Shown: positions 25,049 through 37,229 of the stretch, piece by piece
Layout of the letters: every line of letters begins with the position of its first letter
Numbering within the stretch: position 1 is the stretch's first letter
Origin: Saccopteryx bilineata
Lineage: Eukaryota; Chordata; Mammalia; Chiroptera; Emballonuridae
Direction of reading: 5' to 3'
NCBI RefSeq assembly: GCF_036850765.1
Contig: NC_089494.1
Coordinates: 3,866,177-3,930,176 of the forward strand
Length of the DNA stretch: 64,000 bases
Notes under the pieces: model-generated
What the model saw: the letters and a program-made list of their open reading frames with translations, nothing else
What the model was told of the DNA's origin: nothing
The model's database searches: none
Program-made: the position numbers and the translations under genes

Positions 25049-27344
25049 ATCCCCCCACACGCGAGGCACGTGCACGGTGATAAAAACCCCTCGGCACGAT
25101 TGTACCCACCGGTCGCGTTGGCACGCTCAGCTCCCGTGCTGTGATGGGCAGGATGCTCCCACCCGCGCCCACCTCTTCCCGCCCCTCTCTTCAACTGTGT
25201 TCCGTTGCGGTTCCCGGCAGGAGCAAAAGAGGACAGACCCCTTGCTGCTCGCTTTGGGCACAGCCCACTCTACTGAAGTGGATGCCGAGGTGACCCTGGG
25301 GCACCCCCCTTCAGGACCCAGGCGCTCAGTTTCCAGCCACCTAGAGGGTCCTTCTGACCTCCGGGTCTAAGGGAGCTGGTCTGTGTGCCGTTACCCCTCC
25401 ACCACCGCCAGGGCGGCTACATCTGAGGGTAGTCATGTTAGGGTACAAAGACCCAGCCCCTCACGGCACGGGGACAGCTCGGAAGGGTTCTCCCAGCTCC
25501 TGGGCCCCCCGTGGGATCGGCTGATGGCTCCCTTGTGATGATATAAGAGTCAGCTCTTCCCTCCACCCAGAGCTGCGCCCGTCCTCCCTCCCTGTCCTGG
25601 GGGCGCTGTTCCCAGTAAACCATCTGAGCATCTCCAAGGAACCACCAGCTCATGAGACCACCTGTCGCCCCGCTAATCTGCCTGTACCCCCCAATAGTCT
25701 CGATTGCTCCGTCCCTACCGCCACAAGGGCAACATACTCGCTAAGGTTCATTTTCATAATCCTCCCCTCAGTCGGCAAGATCATTTTTCAGCAGCACCCC
25801 AGAATACGGACAACTGGAAGAATTTCTGTTTCTAAGCATCACTTCTCTCTCAGTAGGCACCAGGGCATTTGACACGTGCCAAGTAAAAATGCACCGTGGG
25901 GGACGCTCAGCCATACAAACCTGAAATCGTCCGCTCCGCAATCTGGTCCGTGCCGAGTGAAGGTTCTTCTATTAACTAGAGGTTGAAGGGTCACTTAACG
26001 GTGAACATCTTGGGACAAAAAGCAAAGTTTGAGACCGTCAGCATTGACGATGTAGTTGCAAACGACGGGTGAAATCCTGCAGTTCCTTAGAAAAGAGTTT
26101 ATTCCTGAAAAGCACGGGTCTGCAAAGTGACGCTGTGATGGTGAAAAGAATAAAATGGTGATTGTTAATAAAAATATGTTTTTTATTAATAAAGTATGGT
26201 TTAAATTATGTAGGTTTGCTCCTTAGATGTCAGGTTATCTTTTTCATGGACTTTGAAAAGTATTCCAGAATCAACCCCCTAGTGTCCGGAGCACTCCAGA
26301 GGCCAGTCGGGCAAACCCAAGTGTGAGGGTTGGTATTCCGACCTGTAGGGGGAAAAAGGCGTCTGCTCCTCGTGCTGGTGACAGGGTGAGGCCGGGAGCG
26401 GGCACGCTGGCGTGCTTTAACGCGCGTAGGCACCCCCCGACTCACGCACCCCTGTTCCGCCGTGGCAGAGCTGTGATTATTCCTCGGGAATTTTATAACA
26501 TTTATTCATTTATCGATGGCCGGCCCCATGGGTAGAATCTGAACATTTAGGAAAGACCTCATTTTTTTTTTTAAAGGACAAATAGGATTACTGGAACATT
26601 CCCGCTAACCTCTATAAATGGAATGTACCCTTCAGAACATCACACAGGCAGAAGGCCGAAGCTTTGCAAGGTTCTGAGACGTTACAGCGGAGTGTGGGTA
26701 GGGCAGCGGCTGTTGAGAGGGACTCGGAGGGTGGGAGGGTGGGAAGGCAGGGCCCAGACGATCTCGGAGCCAAAGCCCCGGAGGGCAACCTCAGAGAGGG
26801 ACGGTGTGTGCAGCTGCGAAGGTCAGGTCCAGAGCCGGTGACCTGGGCTGGGGGCTGGGCAGAGCCTCGGACCCCCAGAAGGAAGAGAGAGTTCTCTCTG
26901 GGGACTGACGGGAGCAGATGGGACGCAGTTAGGTGGTCATAGCCCAAGTTCCGTGCTGGGCGGCCGGGTTACGGGCTGGACTGTGGGTGAGGAAGTGACC
27001 CAGGCAGCGAGCCCGAGGCAGCAGCGTCAGCGCCAGGGGTGGTCTGACCCAAGAACAGGGTGGGCCGGGGTCAGGAGCTGGCTCCTGGGGGGGGGGGGTG
27101 CACTTCAATCAGACATCGCTCGAAGATGGAGAGACGCCAGGGAGTTGTGCCCCTGGTTGCTTTTCTTCCTGAGAAAGTGAAGGGTGGGGGGAGGGCGGGG
27201 CCGGCCGGTGGGACCGAGAGCTGGGCTCCCAGTCCACAGCGGGTGCAGTAACCCTCCTGCTCCGCCTGCCCCGGCCGCAGAGCACGGCCAGGGTCAGGCT
27301 TGTCCTGACTGCTTCCCCTCCCGCCTCAGTCCCTTCCTGGGGCC

Positions 27345-27539
27345 GGCCCCACCTGTATGGACGTGTCCAGGAGCGAGCCGCCCGGCCCCACCTGTATGGA
27401 CGTGTCCAGGAGCGAGCCGCCCGGCCCCACCTGTATGGACGTGTCCAGGAGCGAGCCGCCCGGCCCCACCTGTATGGACGTGTCCAGGAGCGAGCTGCCC
27501 GGCCCCACCTGTATGGACGTGTCCAGGAGCGAGCTGCCC
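27345..27539. repeat. 39-bp minisatellite, 5 copies
   Basis: Five almost identical units starting GGCCCCACCTGTATGGACGT; the last two share one C-to-T change (GAGCTGCCC). Confidence 0.97.
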
Positions 27540-30500
27540 AGCCCCTCACCGGCCGGCCACAGAGCAGCCGTGAGAGCTCCCCACCGGGCACTCTGCTCAT
27601 CCGGAACCCGAGGAATGCTAGGTGCCCCCGTGACGTTCTGAGATTGTCTGAGCCTGGAGATGCCCGGAGGGTGCTTGGAGGCTTCCGTGCCCCCACCTGG
27701 ACATTGACGGTGGGGCTAGTCGTGACCAAGAGGGAAAAGGACGCCTCTCGTGGCAGCCATCAGTAGCTGCACGCAAGGACACCTTAGAATAAAATCGCTA
27801 TGACCGGTCATCTCGCAGTCCACTTCATCACGGAACTTTGCAAATAATTTCATTGTTAAGCTACGAGGTTTTTCCGTTTCTTATCTGGATTTACCTGGAG
27901 ACCCTCTCTGCTGAGGTGCTGGGTGGGGGGACGAGTGGAAATGACCAGTGAGGAGCTTTAGCTCTCAGTGTGGGGCTGGCGGGAGGGGAGACTTCAGAGC
28001 GAGCGCCACACGCGCTGGCCACGGTGAGCTTCCCGAGGCAGGAACGTGAGCTTCTGCCTACACTGGACACAGTACACAAACACTAAAAGCTAAACTCAAG
28101 GTGGATCGTGAGCTGAAGTGTAGAACTATTATCTAAATCCTGTAGAGAAAATAACAGGGCTGGGGGGGACTCTTCAGCATCGTAGGGTCAGGCAAGTTCT
28201 TAGACGTGACGCCCGCGCAGGGAAGATGGGCAAGCCGGACGTCACCAAAGCAAAGACGTCTGCCCTGTGCGGTCCCTGTGAAGAGGACAAGGAGACCCGC
28301 TGTAGGCCGGGGGCCGATATCTGCCACCTCTCCATCCATCAGAGAGGCCTTGCGTCTAGAATACACAACAAACTCTCAAAATTCAACAGTATAAAAAAAA
28401 TAGCCTGTCATTCAGATCTTGGATTTAACACCATCTCTGAACGTATCAAGTACCGCCGAGAAAGCACCCCTCCATGAAGGGGACTTTCCTGGGGACAGGG
28501 CCAGAGCCAGCGGCCCACGGCCCTGCGCCCACGGGTGCTCAGTGCCGCGGTGAGCGCCTCACGCCGGCTTTGGACGGCAAGGAAAGGGGCTCTGGACAAC
28601 CCAGGCTTCCTGGCGAGCCACGTCGCGCCGTGGGGAACTGTTTTAAATGAACACGTGATCCTGAACACGTGATCGTGTGACTACTGAAGCGTCTTCTCCA
28701 GATTTATTCCCGCCAGGGTTTGACTTGACTTAGAGCTGAACTCTCCCAGGAGGGTCCTGGAGCCGAGGGCTGTCTGCCTCGTCACCCAGCGATCTCCCTG
28801 ACCCGTGGAGGCGCCCGAACCCCTTGGGGCCCAAGGAGCGGTTTCATGTTGGAGGGCTGAGCCAGCCACATTCCGGTGTTGTTCTAGGTATTTCCAACCA
28901 GACGCTGTGCTGCTTCCCAGAGATGGGTCGTGAGTGTCCTGTGTCCCCCGAGGCTGTGCCCAGGCACAGTGATGGCGTCACCTGGAGTGGACGTGTCTGT
29001 GTCCCCCAGCGTGCAGGGACGGAGAACGGCGTGAGGAGCCCTGCACCCAGGGAACAGGAACCCCAGAGACGGACTCCCTGAAACTGTCCATACCTCCCGG
29101 GGGAAAGCATGTCCCTCTCAGAAGAATGTCTTCTCTTCTCATCTTCCAAGGATCCTTCTCCCTAAATAGCTTGAGAGCCACTGTGTAGCCAGGACACACC
29201 TGGCGTGTAGGAGAAGGTTTCATTAGACGCAGGTGACAACCAGGCAGCTGGGGTTTGTTTTGTTTTCTTCCTTTGCTTGTTAAATGTTGCATTGTTGCCA
29301 TGGCGTCCTTTGTGCCATCACTAAGTGTTTTTGCAAAACGTGTAACGAGGTTCTGTCTCCAGCCAGCAGGGAAAGCCAGCGGTGGCCAGGGAGGTGCTGG
29401 TGAGCCAGCCCCCCAACTTTCTGGGCACGGAGCAGATTCTCGGTGACATTTACAACGTTTTTGAGTGACTGGAAGGGCTGGGAGGTACCTAGGGTCCTTT
29501 CTCGAATTGGGACCCGTTGGTCACTGGTTGGCAACATGGGCCCAGTGAGGTCAGCTGAAGATAAGGGCACATAGAGGGCTCGTGGCCAAGAAGCTGGGCA
29601 GGTGTGGGCTGGACCAGGCAGCGCTCAGGACTGAGGTCCACTAGGACCAGCTGCTCTGTTCATCTCCTTCTTGAAGGAGTCCCTGTGTGGGGGGCTGGGG
29701 TCCACATGGGCGTCCTGTCCCAACGCAGAGAGAGACAGTGTGGCCGGCCAGCCCAGCTCCTCGGGGCCGGCTGCGCCCTAACGGAAGCCTCCCCCTGTGT
29801 GCACACTCTCCTCTCCGGCCACTTGGAGGACATGAAGGGAAGTAACTGTTCAAGACGTTTCCATCAGAAAGGGGCGAGACCAGGGCCAGCGGTGTGACAG
29901 GACACAGCAAACTGGCAAGACCCCATCACAGCCAAAGATTTAAAGTGAACAAACAAACAAACAAAAAAGTGACTGGCTTTGAGATGCTGGGTTGAAACCT
30001 CGTGGGGAATTTTCCTCTCCCGGTATTTGCCAAAATGAGCCAACGATGAAATGTTTGCAACAGCCAACAAAGGACAGGGAGACGCCCCGTACACTCCCAG
30101 GGCTGGTGACCGAGGGAAGAAGTACCTTTCAGAAAGAAAGCCAGCACTTCCCATTATAAGTCTCCCCCTCCAGGGACTGGCGACGGCGTGGGCACCACGT
30201 GGGAAGTGGCCCCCCGTGAAGCTACGGGGGTGTCGGCGTCCGCCGTCCTGTGCCGTCGGGAGCAGACGTTTCCCACGCCGGCCTCACGTGTCCCGTGCCC
30301 CTCGGGAACGTCATTCTTATTACGGAAGTGAAGTTGTGCAGACGGAGCTCTTCACTCACATGCCTTACACACCTATCTAGGGACTGGGCGCTGCGCTGGT
30401 TCCGTGTAGGGTACGAAAGATCAGCAAGATGAAACCCTGCCACGTGGGGTCCCCACAGCCCAAGAGAGCAGTTGAGACATGTGTCTAAATAGCCAATAAC

Positions 30501-30702
30501 CTGTGCCGAGAAACAGATGCCAGGAAGCCTACGCAAGTCCTGCTGAACAAGGGGAAAGTCGTTTTTACCTGGGGGAATCCAGGACGGCTTCACAGAGGAG
30601 GGGACATTTGCCGCAGATCTAAGGAGAATTTTCCACAGAAGGAGATGGGAGAAGGAAGTCCGGTCAGAGAGCAGGTGCACGCCCCGCCTCCACTCTGTCC
30701 GG

Positions 30703-30803
30703 CCTTTTCCCACACTCCGGCCAGGTGCTACCCCCACAAGCGGACCCACCAGCCTTTTCCCACACTCCAGCCAGGGTGCTGTTCCCACAAGCGGGCCCAC
30801 CCA
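30703..30803. repeat. 50-bp tandem duplication
   Basis: Two units beginning CCTTTTCCCACACTCC, at 30703 and 30753. Confidence 0.9.
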
Positions 30804-31368
30804 CACCTGGCTGTTCCTGGGCCCCTGTGTTAGGTGCCTTGCAGACCAAGTTCGAGTCTGAAGGACACAGCTCAGAGGCCTTCCGAGGACAGCCCGCCCG
30901 CCCCCTGGCTCTCTCGGCCGGGCCCCTGCCTCAGTCTGTCTGCTCCCCCGTCCGGCACACCCCTGCTGCTCAGAAATGCCAGGTGAGGGTGTGCGAGGCC
31001 TCGCTGGCTGTCACCATTGGGGGTGGCTGGGCCCTGGCGGTGTGGGGACACAGGGGACTTCTGCTGGGTGTCCCTGCGGGCTCTGACCTGACTGCAGGGA
31101 CCAAGGACAAGGTGGGTGGGCTCTCCACACTGGGGGCCCCAGGTGGGGGGTCTGGCGGGACCTGGGCTCCAGGTAGGAAGCTGGGGTTCCGGTGGCCCCT
31201 CGGCCCAGGGAGGGGACAGCAAGCAGGAGGAAGGAGTAGCAGGTGCTTGCAGGAGCGCAGAGGGAGGGGGAGCCACAGGACAGACAGACGGGAGCAGCTT
31301 CGGAGCAGGGTCGCGGAACGTGGTGGAGGGAGGGGACAGGACCAAACTCAGGGTGTGAGGGGCGGGCA

Positions 31369-31730
31369 GGGACCACAGGGAGGTGACAGAGGCGGGGTGC
31401 TGGTATGGGGGGCACCTTGTGAGCCAGCAGACGGAGCCACTGGTGTCAGCCTGGCCTTCAGGGACCACAGGGAGGCGACAGACGGGGTGCTGGTATGGGG
31501 GGCACCTTGTGAGCCAGCAGGAGGGGCTACTGGTGTCAGCCTGGCCTGCAGGGACCACAGGGAGGCGACAGACGGGGTGCTGGTATGGGGGGCACCTTGT
31601 GAGCCAGCAGGAGGGGCTACTGGTGTCAGCCTGGCCTGCAGGGACCACAGGGAGGCGACAGACGGGGTGCTGGTATGGGGGGCACCTTGTGAGCCAGCAG
31701 GCGGAGCCACTGGTGTCAGCCTGGCCTGCA
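31369..31730. repeat. 90-bp minisatellite, 4 copies
   Basis: Units start GGGACCACAGGGAGGCGACA at 31369, 31461, 31551 and 31641. The first is 2 bp longer; the middle two are nearly identical. The array ends 168 bp before exon c. Confidence 0.96.
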
Positions 31731-31898
31731 GGGACGCTGCCCAGGAGGGTGGGCAGGGACGGGACCTGCGCTCCACAAACCCGGAAAGAGTCTCTGCACT
31801 GGTCCGTGGTGACAGTCATCACGGTGGGTGTGCCCTGTGCTGTCCAAGGGGACAGGTGCACCGTGCCTGTGACTCACAGCGTGATTCCGCTTCCACAG

Positions 31899-31974
31899 GA
31901 GGAAGAGGAGGGATGGACAATGTCTCCCAGCGTCTTCCTGCCCGTGATGGAGGAAGGAAATAACACATACAAAG
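31899..31974 (+). CDS. IQCA1: IQCA1 internal exon c (76 bp)
   Basis: Acceptor CGCTTCCACAG, donor AAAG|GTCAGT. Twenty-five codons plus one base (phase 0 in, phase 1 out). The peptide is EEEEGWTMSPSVFLPVMEEG followed by NNTYK, which continues the acidic/basic linker into a conserved block; EGWTMSPS is a recognisable IQCA1 phrase. The leftover G joins AC of the next exon to give Asp. The lengths and phases fit the neighbours exactly, which supports the call although the exon is short. Confidence 0.86.
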
Positions 31975-34567
31975 GTCAGTTTGGGAGAATGAGCGTGACA
32001 GCCGGGCAGTCCCTTGGTCAGCCCCGGAGGACCCCTGGGCCCCGCACCCAGCCTCTGTGGGGAAGTCAGAGCCCAGTCACAGAGGCTGGGACCGGGCAAC
32101 TCAGAGCCCACACCGTCTGCCCATTGTGTCTACTGTGAAATTATTTGTGTGCCCTCAGGGCATAGATGGGGTTTTTCAAAAAGAAAAAGGAAGCTACAAA
32201 GGGGAGGAGAAGGTGATCTAAGCCTCCGTTAGGGTCTTGAGCCCTTAACCCGTCATTCTCCGGCTGGAAGGAGAGGGGAGGCAGGTACATCCCGGGTGGC
32301 CCGCATTAAGAAAACCAACACTGTACCCACAGCAAAGTGGCACAGTCCTCCGTGCCGGGCCAGGGCCAGGCCCTGACACACCCCTCTGTCCCTCACTCGG
32401 CACAGTTAGCACGGCCACAGTCCAGCATGGTGCACGGGGCGGGAACCGGCCGTCCAGATGTCTCCGTGACCACTGCTGGGACAGTGACCAACTCCTCTGG
32501 GTCCACTCCCCGTCAGGACCAACCCCCACACCGAGTGCGTGGTCACAGGCGCCAGCTGGGGGTCCCCGAGAAACGCTGTAGGGACGTGAAGTAGAGCGTG
32601 TCCCCGCGTCAGGCACGTGTGTGCCTCCTGCTCGACTCCGTCCCCTGTCTGGACGGCACCCGGGCTATTATTTACATCACGTACGTCTTTTCAGTGGGCC
32701 CAACGGTTGTACCCCAATAAATTGAGCCTCCTCTTCGGCCACCATCTCAGTGGCCTCACGGGTTTGATACCAGCTTATTGGAGGCCAGGACGTCCGTGGA
32801 CCCGCATGTTTTCCATAGCGCTGGTGGCGAGGGCCCCGCGGCGAGGTGCTGACCCGCGGGGCCGGGCACCCCGAGGAGAGGACGCGGCACTCGGGCCGGG
32901 CAGCTGCTCTCGTCGGGGAGAAGGGGGTGGAAGGGCCACATCTGTGTTTAGTAAGGGCCCGGGACACGCAAAGCTTTGTGATTTCCATTCCCATTTCTAT
33001 CCTTCACGACCACCGGGACAGGCACACGTCACCGGCCCCCTGTGGGCGGGTACTGGCGGAACCCCTGCCATCGTTCAAGTTTCGTTTCATCCAGTCTGTA
33101 ACCGACAACGGAGCAGAGCAGTCGCTATCAGACACATCTGTTCACTTGTAAATTCATTCAACAACCACTGACTGTCCCAGGGTGCCAGGCAGCAGGCCAG
33201 CCGGCAGGTAGATGCAGGGAGGGCACAGTCCATCAACACGCCTCCCCGGGGTGGGGTGGGGACAGTGGCATATGCTGGGTGGCTGTGGAAGCCAGGCTGG
33301 CAGCAGCAGCGTCCCCTGGGCGCAGCTGGGAACCGTGGTAAGGTGCCCACAGGGTCACGGCGGGCTGAGGGGGTCACCAGCTCAGGTGTGTGCTCACAAC
33401 AGTAGCGTGTTTGTGGAGACGCTAAAGATAACGCACCCCATTATCTTTAGGGCATCCCCGACAGCCCTCGTTTGCTGCGTACTCTGTCTGACCTCCTTGC
33501 CCTCGGACGCGTCTGGTCACGTGGCAGCTGGTGTTCTTGGGGAGCCCTCACTCCCCGTGCTGCTCACTGTCATCCTCGGCCCTGCCTTTGCCCCTCCTGA
33601 CCATCATCACCCCCTCTTTCTCTTCCCACCCCCTCATCGCGGTGAGCCCGCCTTCCCGGGTGTCCTGAGCAGGGCGCCGTGTACATCTAGACGCTCTCCT
33701 GCACGCATGCTCGGGTGACGGTATCCCCAGGATCTGGAGGGCCTGGCCCTCTTGTCCCCTGCTGTCCCCATGTGGAGAAAGCAAGGGAAGACAGTGAGGA
33801 CAGGAAGACAGTGGGAGGGAGCAGAATCCTAGTCTCCCATCACAGGAAGCCAGGGGCTGTGCTGAAACAGGTAGCTGTGCAAGCATATTCTTTAGACACC
33901 AGGAAAAGGACAGAGAAACTGCTGAGCTCATGTGGAAGTGCATGACTTCACACCCTACTCCAGGGGCTCAGTTCGTCCTCCCATGAGCCAAACACACTCC
34001 CTCCGCAGGGCCCTCGTGCCTTCTGTTCCCCTTGCCTGAAACGCTTGTCCCTGCAGGCCTTCCCCACCTGACTTCCCTCCATCGGACTCGGACGTGTGTG
34101 CTCACTGTCTCCCTGCAGTGGGATGCCAGGTTCGTGGGGCAGGGCCTTCTGCCGTTGGCCCCTCTGAGAGCAGTGCCCGGCTGGTCACTGGGCTCAGTAG
34201 AGTCATGAAATTAACCATGTGTGAACAAATATATATAATTAGATGATGCAGGCATAAACCAGGTGTATGAATACTTCTGAATGTATCCAGTGCCTTCTCT
34301 TGCGCGTGAACGAACGTGGGACGGAATGTCATCAGGCGACGTCAGGGAAGGCAGACTTTTTATTACACCCTTTTCATACTCTCTGCCTCTCTTTCATACA
34401 GTGTGCTAATGAGCCGTGCTTTGATAAAAGCGAAAATTAATTTGGGGGAATTCTCATCTGTCTGTGGGAGGCCAAGTCTTCTGACCCACTGACCCACACA
34501 GGAACGCTCTGAGACTTTTCTATCCACAGCTTTCCTCTAATCTCTGTTCCCATGAAGGCTTAAAAAA

Positions 34568-34588
34568 GAGAGAGAGAGAGAGAGAGAG
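34568..34588. repeat. (GA)n microsatellite
   Basis: About 10 GA units, continued by a degenerate GA-rich stretch. Confidence 0.9.
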
Positions 34589-35198
34589 CAAGAGTGAGAG
34601 AGAGCCCCACGCCATGGTCCTTCCGGAGCGGGACACGGCTCACTTCCCTGGTTGGATGTGGTGATGCTTCTTGTGTTATCTGCCAGGTCTTGGGTAATGT
34701 CAAGACATGAAATGTCTCTTTTCTTAAAAAAAAATCGGCATTTTTTTTTAATACATCATGAGCATTTTAATCGCTGAGATTAAGCCCCCCCACCCACCCC
34801 CTCCCCCGAACGTGTGAAACTGCCGCCTGCCTTTCATTCCGGGGAATAAAGGCTCATTCTCCGCGCAGGGGAGAGCAGATCAGGGGTTGCCCTCTGAGGG
34901 CCCTGAGTAGCTGCCCGCATTGACAGACGCCCGTGAAATTCTTGAGGGGATTGAGAGGCGCCCCGCTCTGAAGTGTCATGAGAACGGCCGCGTCCCCGTG
35001 GAAAGAAAGCTGAGCCCGTGTGAGCGTCCCGGAGGCGAGGGAGGCAGGCTGCTTCTGGGCAGCACAGTCACCGGCCGTCCTGGTTTCCTTTCTGGGGGGT
35101 TCTGTGTTCCTGTCCGCTTTCCATTTACTTTCTAATTTCTTTCCCCCACCTGGCACCGGACATCATCATTGCAGTTTCATCGACGGTATGCCATAGGC

Positions 35199-35930
35199 CA
35201 GGGGTCCCCAAACTACAGCCCGCGGGCCGCATGTGGCCCTCTGAGGCCATTTATCTGGCCCCCGCCACACTTCCAGAAGAGGCACCTCTTTCATTGGTGG
35301 TCAGTGAGAAGAGCACATTGACCATCTCATTAGCCAAAAGCAGGCCCATAGTTCCCATTGAAATACTGGTCAGGCCCTGGCCAGTTGGCTCAGCGGTAGA
35401 GCGTCGGCCTGGCGTGCGGGGGACCCGGGTTCAATTCCTGGCCAGGGCACACAGGAGAAGCGCCCATTTGCTTCTCCACCCCCCCCCCCCCTTCCTCTCT
35501 GTCTCTCTCTTCCCCTCCCGCAGCCAAGGCTCCATTGGAGCAAAGATGGCCCGGGCGCTGGGGATGGCTCCTTGGCCTCTGCCCCAGGCGCTAGAGTGGC
35601 TCTGGTCGCGGCAGAGTGATGCCCCAGAGGGGCAGAGCATCACCCCCTGGTGGGCAGAGCATTGCCCCTGGTGGGCGTGCCGGGTGGATCCTGGTTGGGC
35701 GCATGCGGGAGTCTGTCTGACTGTCTCTCCCCGTTTCCAGCTTCAGAAAAAAAAAAAAAAGAAATACTGGTTTGTTGACTTAAATTTACTTGTTCTTTAT
35801 TTCAAATATTGTATTTGTTCCCGTTTTGTGTTTTTTTTTTACTTTAAAATAAGCTTTTTTATAGTCCGACCCTCCAATGGTCTGAGGGACAGTGAACTGG
35901 CCCCCTGTGTAAAAAGTTTGGGGACCCCTG
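35199..35930. mobile_element. Nonautonomous hAT transposon with nested SINE
   Basis: The ends CAGGGGTCCCCAAACT and AGTTTGGGGACCCCTG are perfect inverted repeats. A perfect 8-bp duplication CCATAGGC at 35191-35198 and 35931-35938 is the hAT signature. Without the nested SINE and its duplication the element is about 331 bp. No transposase coding remains. Confidence 0.93.
35371..35760 (+). mobile_element. Bat long tRNA SINE inside a hAT MITE
   Basis: Head CCCTGGCCAGTTGGCTCAGC, full body, poly(A) of 14. Flanked by GAAATACTGGT at 35360-35370 and 35761-35771. It inserted after the hAT element. Confidence 0.94.
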
Positions 35931-35974
35931 CCATAGGCTGTCCTTGACATCCTGTGGCTGTTCCGTAACAGTTT

Positions 35975-36600
35975 GTGCTTCCTGATTCCTTCTCCTCCTC
36001 CCCCCCCACTTTCCTCCAGGTCCCAACCCCTCTGCTCTGGCAGCCACCGGCCGGCTCGCTGTGTCTGTGAGTCTTGTTTCCATTTTTGTGCGTTCGTTTG
36101 TTTTCTGCTTTTAGACCCCACAGGTGAGTGACACCTCACGGCCCCCGTCTTTCTCTGACCAGCTTCCTTCGCTCAGCACCACGCTCTCCAGGTCCATCCG
36201 TGGTGTCTTGTTGCAGGGGCTTCGACCTCGCTCTTGTCCGTGGCGAGGAATGCTCCGATGCTCCACCCCTACATTTTTTTACCCACGCGTCTATCGACGG
36301 GCGCTTAGATTGCTTCCGTGTCTTGGCGACTGTCAGTCACGCTGCTGTGAACACAGGGGTGCACATCTCCTTTCAGATGCGTGGTTCGGGGTTTCTTTGG
36401 CTACGTACCCGGAAGTGGAACCACTGGGTCATAAGGCAGTTTTGTTTTTTTAATTTTTTGAGGACCCCCCCTTCTCGATACCGTTTTTCACGTTGGCCAC
36501 ACGAGAGTCTCCTTTCCTGCACATCCGCGCCAGCACTTGGGTTGTTTCTTGACTTGATGTCTCCTTTTATTACTAAATGCGCTGCTTCCCAATTTGGGTA
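35975..36600 (-). mobile_element. LINE-1 3' end, reverse orientation
   Basis: In + strand reading: GCTCTGGCAGCCACCGGCCG, AGGTCCATCCGTGGTGTCTT, TAGATTGCTTCCGTGTCTTG, GAAGTGGAACCACTGGGTCA and TTTAATTTTTTGAGGA, the well-known order of an old LINE-1 3' region in reverse. Confidence 0.82.
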
Positions 36601-36901
36601 AACCCATTCTAGGGGGGAAAAGCAAGGTAAATAAATAATGCCGCAATTTTTTTTTCTTTAAACCGTCCTAATGAGAGTAGAGAAGAGTTTTGCTGTCGAA
36701 GACTTCATCATCATACGAGTCAGAAAAGAGTTGTTATGAGCAGATAGTACATTTTCACTAGTTACTGTTATTAATAGTCTATTTGCTATCAGTAAATAGG
36801 TACATTTAAACCTTTTATAGTCTTTTTAAGCGGGGGGAGGGTCTTGCCTTTTAAGAGAAGCGGGATATCATCCCTGGACCACACGTTTCCACAGTTTAAG
36901 C

Positions 36902-37229
36902 CAGGGGTCCCCAAACTATGGCCCGCGGGCCGCATGCGGCCCCCTGAGGCCATTTATCCGGCCCCCGCCGCACTTCCAGAAGGAGCACCTCTTTCATTGG
37001 TGGTCAGTGAGAAGAGCATAGTTCCCACTGTTTGTTGATTTAAATTTACTTGTTCTTTATTTTAAATATTGTATTTGTTCCTGTTTTTTTTTTTTTTTTT
37101 TTTTACTTTAAAATAAGATCTGTGCAGTGTGCATAGGGATTTGTTCATAGTTTTTTTTTATAGTCCGGCCCTCCAGTGGTCTGAGGGACAGTGAACTGGC
37201 CCCCTGTGTAAAAAGTTTGGAGACCCCTG
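36902..37229. mobile_element. Second copy of the nonautonomous hAT MITE
   Basis: 328 bp, same ends as the element at 35199-35930 and same interior without a SINE. Flanking 8-mers GTTTAAGC and GAAGCGAA do not match, so its target duplication has decayed or one border was rearranged. Same orientation as the first copy and 1 kb away. Confidence 0.88.

Larger units (their letters stand above)
23209..31898 (+). other. IQCA1 intron b-c (8.7 kb)
   Basis: GC-rich intron with a 21-bp minisatellite (24298-25048), a 39-bp one (27345-27539), a 50-bp duplication (30703-30803) and a 90-bp one (31369-31730). 25470-25640 has a TATA-like ATATAAG and an AGTAAA in the spacing of an LTR, but this is too weak to call. 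26160-26215 has an AT-rich inverted repeat. 28080-30650 is unclassified, apart from a possible old L2-like patch near 30370-30480. Confidence 0.65.

Noticed and set aside
24215..25144. Open frames of 300-400 codons over the 21-bp array on both strands
   Set aside because: They come from a stop-free unit whose length is a multiple of three. Several frames are open at once on both strands and there is no start context, splice structure or known domain.
25470..25640. A possible solo LTR with TATA-like ATATAAG and AGTAAA
   Set aside because: No terminal TG...CA borders or target duplication were found; one TATA-like match is not enough.
30725..31963. A 412-codon + strand frame reaching exon c
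   Set aside because: It overlaps the 90-bp array and reads through the exon c acceptor in a frame different from the IQCA1 exon.
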